This document shows positions 6,437 to 9,204 of a stretch of DNA of 9,204 nt, piece after piece. Location: assembly GCA_035455185.1 (NCBI GenBank), contig DATIFQ010000335.1:1-9204 (forward strand). The letters are read 5' to 3'. The notes beneath the pieces are model-generated. The model worked only from the letters and a program-made list of their open reading frames with translations, made no database searches and was not told the DNA's origin. Every line of letters begins with the position of its first letter. The stretch's first letter is position 1. The DNA comes from JAEHDI01 sp035455185 (GTDB taxonomy: Bacteria > Acidobacteriota > Terriglobia > Bryobacterales > Bryobacteraceae). Made by a program: the position numbers and the translations under genes.

Positions 6437-7918
6437 TCAACGAAATGCAACTGTCACCGGGTTTGCAGTCTCCGCGCCCACCGCAAGCATCACCGAGACC
6501 TCGCCCTTTCCAGCCAATACCCGTGGGATTTCTACATTCACCTGGTCCAGTCCTACAAAGGAACCCTGTGGGCCTGCATAGAGCACCTTCGCCTCGATAC
6601 CGCCGATTCGCACGCGCACATCCTCAAGCGCTTGGCGTCCACGGATCCCCGTCCCGAACAGTAGCAGGAAGGCGCGGTCATTTCCTGCGGCCAGGTCTAT
6701 GGGGAGCGGCACGCAACTGCCGGCGCTGTACGGGCACTCGAACACAAGCTGCGAAGTCCGGGAGCCGTCAGATCTAACCAGCAGCGTTACCGCCGCCGCG
6801 ACTCCCCGGCCGTCACTGTTTGCCGAGAAGAGGCCGGGCGCGACCGGTGCAATCGTTACAGCGCTCTTCCAGCGGATCTTCGACCCGCGCGCTAAGGTGA
6901 TGGCCGCCCCGCCGCCCGCCGTCTCAGGGGGTACGAGGAGGTTGACCTGGGATGGCGAGACGAAAAAGAGCGGCGCCAGTCGGGAGGCTCCCAGACTATC
7001 GGTGACGATCGCCGATACGCCTGCGAGTGAGAAGGGAAGTGGCAGCGTCGTCGCTGCCTCGCTCGTCGTGGAAAAACCACCACTGAATACCGTCGCGATC
7101 GATCCTGCCGAGAGTTCCGGTCCAGTGTAGCTTGCGGCGGAAACCGCGGTCGCCGCCGATGTTGCCGCCGCGCATCGATCGTTCTCATCGAGAAACGCCG
7201 CCCAGTTCACTACTGCCGCCACCTCGGCGTGGATCTTCGCCGGCGAGCTCGGGCTGTCGTACGCCACCGGCGCCACCCAACCACTCCCGGCTGGCGGGCA
7301 GCCGAAGACGCCGCACTGAAGAGATACCGGGGTCTCCGGAAAGTACAACGTCTGGATCAGCTCGTCACTCGTGCCCGGGTCGAGTTCGTAAATCGACATG
7401 AAGTTGGTTGTGGGCGAGTACCCGGATACCGCCGAGCATCCGCCATGCTCAGCGATCCCGTCACCGTCGGCATCCGTCGGGCAGGGCGCAGCGAGGTCGA
7501 TCACCTTTGTTCCATGGACGTTGACGCCCATTGTGCTGGCCTGTTCTGTGCAGTCTGCCGCGTTATAGAGGGTGCAATTGGGCGGCCGGTACAAGGAGTC
7601 ATCCGTGCAACTGTTCCACTCGAACCAGCCGTTGGTACAGTCCGTTCGGCAGATGCCCAGGTTGTTGCAGACCCGCGCGTCGTGGCACCAGCCGTCGAAC
7701 TGGTGCCCGTCCTTCTTTATCCCGAAGTTGGATGTGACGCCCCAGTTCCCGAACGGTGGCGTGTGGGGAGTGAAAATCGCCGGGCACTCTGCGTGAATCG
7801 CTCCCATTGCACGCCGCGCCCGATTCAGACCGGCCACTGAAAGCCGGCAGACCTGGGCCTGCGCCTCCGGGACTACGGCCAAAACCAGCAGGCTGGAGAT
7901 TAGCACGAACCTGCCCAA
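6437..7918 (-). CDS. Secreted Cys-rich protein with Solibacter-type C-terminal module (TIGR03437)
   Basis: A 493-residue exported protein of unknown function. I place the start at a TTG: it has GGAGGGG six bases upstream and gives an ordinary signal peptide (MGRFVLISSLLVLAVVPEAQA, likely cleavage after residue 21). The open frame runs further upstream, to 8128, but there it lies inside the HemQ gene. The N-terminal domain (about 22-255) has 14 cysteines at 24, 45, 78, 84, 90, 94, 104, 115, 123, 146, 161, 202, 207 and 249. It is rich in Trp and Asn and holds a DADGDG loop (149-154) of the calcium-binding type. I do not recognise this domain. From about 259 (VSAASYTGPELSAGSIATVF) to the end it matches the TIGR03437 C-terminal module, seen on many secreted Solibacter proteins. 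FFVSPSQVNLLVP and GLDQVNVEIP are typical pieces. Stable disulfides and a cell-surface or extracellular location are inferred. Confidence 0.85.
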   Translation of the reverse strand: MGRFVLISSLLVLAVVPEAQAQVCRLSVAGLNRARRAMGAIHAECPAIFTPHTPPFGNWGVTSNFGIKKDGHQFDGWCHDARVCNNLGICRTDCTNGWFEWNSCTDDSLYRPPNCTLYNAADCTEQASTMGVNVHGTKVIDLAAPCPTDADGDGIAEHGGCSAVSGYSPTTNFMSIYELDPGTSDELIQTLYFPETPVSLQCGVFGCPPAGSGWVAPVAYDSPSSPAKIHAEVAAVVNWAAFLDENDRCAAATSAATAVSAASYTGPELSAGSIATVFSGGFSTTSEAATTLPLPFSLAGVSAIVTDSLGASRLAPLFFVSPSQVNLLVPPETAGGGAAITLARGSKIRWKSAVTIAPVAPGLFSANSDGRGVAAAVTLLVRSDGSRTSQLVFECPYSAGSCVPLPIDLAAGNDRAFLLLFGTGIRGRQALEDVRVRIGGIEAKVLYAGPQGSFVGLDQVNVEIPRVLAGKGEVSVMLAVGAETANPVTVAFR

Positions 7919-7924
7919 ACGCCG

Positions 7925-7931
7925 CCCCTCC
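7925..7931 (-). promoter_or_regulatory. Shine-Dalgarno site deciding a TTG start
   Basis: GGAGGGG on the minus strand, six bases before the TTG at 7918. It lies in the 26-base gap after the HemQ stop codon and identifies the TTG as the start of the secreted protein. Confidence 0.7.
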
Positions 7932-7944
7932 GCATGCTTCCCTG

Positions 7945-8796
7945 TTACTTTGCCGCCCAGCCAGGTGCCGTTCCGGTCAGGAACGCACCCAGATCCCTCG
8001 GCGCGAACCGCAAGCCGACAAAGAAAGCCCCGAATAGCGCATAGACTGCGCTCACTTCGTCGAAGCGCATCTCGTAAATCAGCTTTTTGAACACCAGTGG
8101 GTCGTCGGCGAACAGGTCCACGCCCCATTCCCAGTCGTCGAAGCCGATCGAACCGGAAATGATCTGTCTCACCTCTCCGGCATAGCGGCGGCCGATCATG
8201 CCGTGCTCGTGCATCATCCGCTGCCGGTCCTGCATCGGCACCTGGTACCAGTTCTTCGATTCCGCTCGTTTGCGGTCCATCGGATAGAAACAGATGTAGC
8301 GGTTTGGCGGAATCTCCGGCCAGAGCCGCGGAGCCATCGCCTTGCGCTGGATTGCGAGCATTTCCTCGATCTGCCGGTTCCAGTCGTCACTATGAGGTTC
8401 GACGCCCTTTTCGAGCAGTGAGCGGTAAGTCTTGGCGCTGGACTCGTACAGTCCCAGCTCCACCACCGACAGGTACGAGGTCGCGGGCTCGAGGTAGTCT
8501 GACAGAGCCAGTCCGGCTACACGAAGCTGTGCCTGGTTCAGTTCCTCAAACGATTTCCGGAAGTGCAACAGCAGCAGGTCCCCTTTGTGTCCCAGCATGG
8601 AATAGAGAGCCGTACCCTCCATTCCCTCCATCGCTGCCGCCGCTTCCGCCACGACTTCGCTTCGCCGCCCCTCCGGCAGCGCCCGCCACGCGGACCACCG
8701 CACCCGGAACATCTGGTGCAGCACGCTCGCTCCCTCCAGCGTCAGCGGAACCTGCGGCGCCTCCTCCATCCGCGTCTCAACCGTGTCACTGGCCAT
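7945..8796 (-). CDS. hemQ: Coproheme decarboxylase HemQ/ChdC (chlorite dismutase-like fold)
   Basis: Cytoplasmic enzyme of the coproporphyrin-dependent heme route (EC 1.3.98.5). It uses peroxide to decarboxylate two propionates of coproheme III, giving heme b. From the ATG at 8796 it has 283 residues, slightly longer than the usual 250 because of a polar N-terminal extension before VPLTLEGASVLHQMF (16-30). The C-terminal core keeps the Firmicutes-type site, aligned by eye to the S. aureus enzyme: Tyr171 in YPMD (radical Tyr), Trp183 in NWY, proximal His198 in HEHG, and distal Gln211 in VRQIISGS in place of the Arg of true chlorite dismutases. GFDDWEWGVDLF (218-229) is also diagnostic. One difference is Arg175 where S. 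aureus has Lys149. AAGGAGGG lies 12 bases upstream; a TTG at 8823 in the same frame precedes that site and is less likely. No other heme gene is in the window. Confidence 0.93.
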   Translation of the reverse strand: MASDTVETRMEEAPQVPLTLEGASVLHQMFRVRWSAWRALPEGRRSEVVAEAAAAMEGMEGTALYSMLGHKGDLLLLHFRKSFEELNQAQLRVAGLALSDYLEPATSYLSVVELGLYESSAKTYRSLLEKGVEPHSDDWNRQIEEMLAIQRKAMAPRLWPEIPPNRYICFYPMDRKRAESKNWYQVPMQDRQRMMHEHGMIGRRYAGEVRQIISGSIGFDDWEWGVDLFADDPLVFKKLIYEMRFDEVSAVYALFGAFFVGLRFAPRDLGAFLTGTAPGWAAK

Positions 8797-8808
8797 TGAA
8801 TTTCGACG

Positions 8809-8816
8809 CCCTCCTT
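8809..8816 (-). promoter_or_regulatory. Shine-Dalgarno site of hemQ
   Basis: AAGGAGGG on the minus strand, 12 bases before the ATG at 8796. The spacing is long, but there is no ATG, GTG or TTG between the two. It lies after the stop codon of the PIN-domain gene, so hemQ can be translated from the same transcript. Confidence 0.6.
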
Positions 8817-8824
8817 GTTTCAAT

Positions 8825-9204
8825 CTACATGCCTCCCTTCGGTTGCGGCCACCCGACCCCCAATTCCAATGCTACCCGGCCCAGCGCGCGGTCAAGCGTC
8901 CACAGCCGGCATCCTGTGATCAGCGTCGACGCGAGCAAGTGCGCGTCGATCCAGCCGATTCCTCTTCCACAGAGGTGACACGCCTCGATCAGTTCCAAAA
9001 CCTCGCCCTGATCGGCGGCAACCGAGCTCGGAAGCTGCCCCAGATTCTCCAGAATCTCCACGCGATTCCGCAGATTGCCGCACGCCAGCTCTCCGATGAT
9101 GATCGGATGGATTAGAACGCGGTCGGTTTCTAACAACTTCACCATATTGCGTTCCGTGGCCCGGACGTGGGCCACCCACACCGACGTGTCGACGAGAGGC
9201 CTCG
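8825..9204 (-). CDS. VapC-type PIN-domain ribonuclease toxin (5' end outside window)
   Basis: Probable toxin of a type II VapBC system, a Mg2+-dependent ribonuclease held inactive by a VapB antitoxin. There are 125 visible residues, reading RPLVDTSVWVAHVRA at the edge. LVDTSVW is the usual PIN start with the first catalytic Asp, so only a few residues and the start codon are missing. A GTG at 9181 would be a false start because it would remove that Asp. The other acidic positions are present: Glu in IIIGELACG, Asp in GWIDAHLLAS and Asp in LWTLDRALG. The site therefore looks intact and the length is close to the usual 130 residues. VapB normally lies just upstream, which here is beyond 9204, so the pairing cannot be confirmed. 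It stops 28 bases before hemQ. Confidence 0.9.
   Translation of the reverse strand, partial: RPLVDTSVWVAHVRATERNMVKLLETDRVLIHPIIIGELACGNLRNRVEILENLGQLPSSVAADQGEVLELIEACHLCGRGIGWIDAHLLASTLITGCRLWTLDRALGRVALELGVGWPQPKGGM

Noticed and set aside
6418..6440. Inverted repeat AAGCC/GGCTT with a 7-base loop between the secreted-protein gene and the next gene, as a possible terminator
   Set aside because: The stem is only 5 base pairs and no T-run follows on the minus strand, where the next bases are ACTAGGGG.
7840..7918. Possible lipoprotein signal in the secreted protein (Cys24 shortly after the hydrophobic stretch)
   Set aside because: Residues before the Cys read AQAQV, which does not fit a lipobox (Leu-x-Gly/Ala-Cys); an A-x-A signal peptidase I site fits better.

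Overview
The window is a dense, high-GC stretch of bacterial chromosome. All nine genes I can support lie on the minus strand, so reading order runs from position 9204 down to 1. The longest gap between genes is about 66 bases. The best taxonomic clue is the C-terminal half of the secreted protein at 6437-7918, which matches the TIGR03437 type. That module is known mainly from Solibacter-like Acidobacteria, so I infer an acidobacterium of the Solibacterales/Bryobacterales kind. I see no mobile element, RNA gene, CRISPR array or plus-strand gene.

The first part in transcription order (9204-5969) holds four genes. They are a VapC-type PIN-domain ribonuclease cut by the window edge, a HemQ/ChdC coproheme decarboxylase of the heme pathway, a secreted cysteine-rich protein with the Solibacter-type C-terminal module, and a small membrane-anchored helical protein of unknown function. 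The middle part (5902-3826) holds two housekeeping genes, a WalJ/YycJ-like metallo-beta-lactamase-fold hydrolase and adenylosuccinate lyase (purB), only 4 bases apart.

The last part (3810-1) looks like a small catabolic module: an SGLT-like sodium/solute symporter, a cytoplasmic member of the neutral-ceramidase zinc hydrolase family, and a galactonate-dehydratase-like enolase-superfamily enzyme cut by the left edge. The last two overlap by ATGA. I infer that the module imports a sugar or sugar-acid derivative, cleaves it (perhaps at an amide or acyl bond) and dehydrates the resulting sugar acid. The substrate cannot be read from the sequence. The module follows purB after only 15 bases, so it may be cotranscribed with a housekeeping gene. 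I see no regulator or clear promoter for it inside the window.
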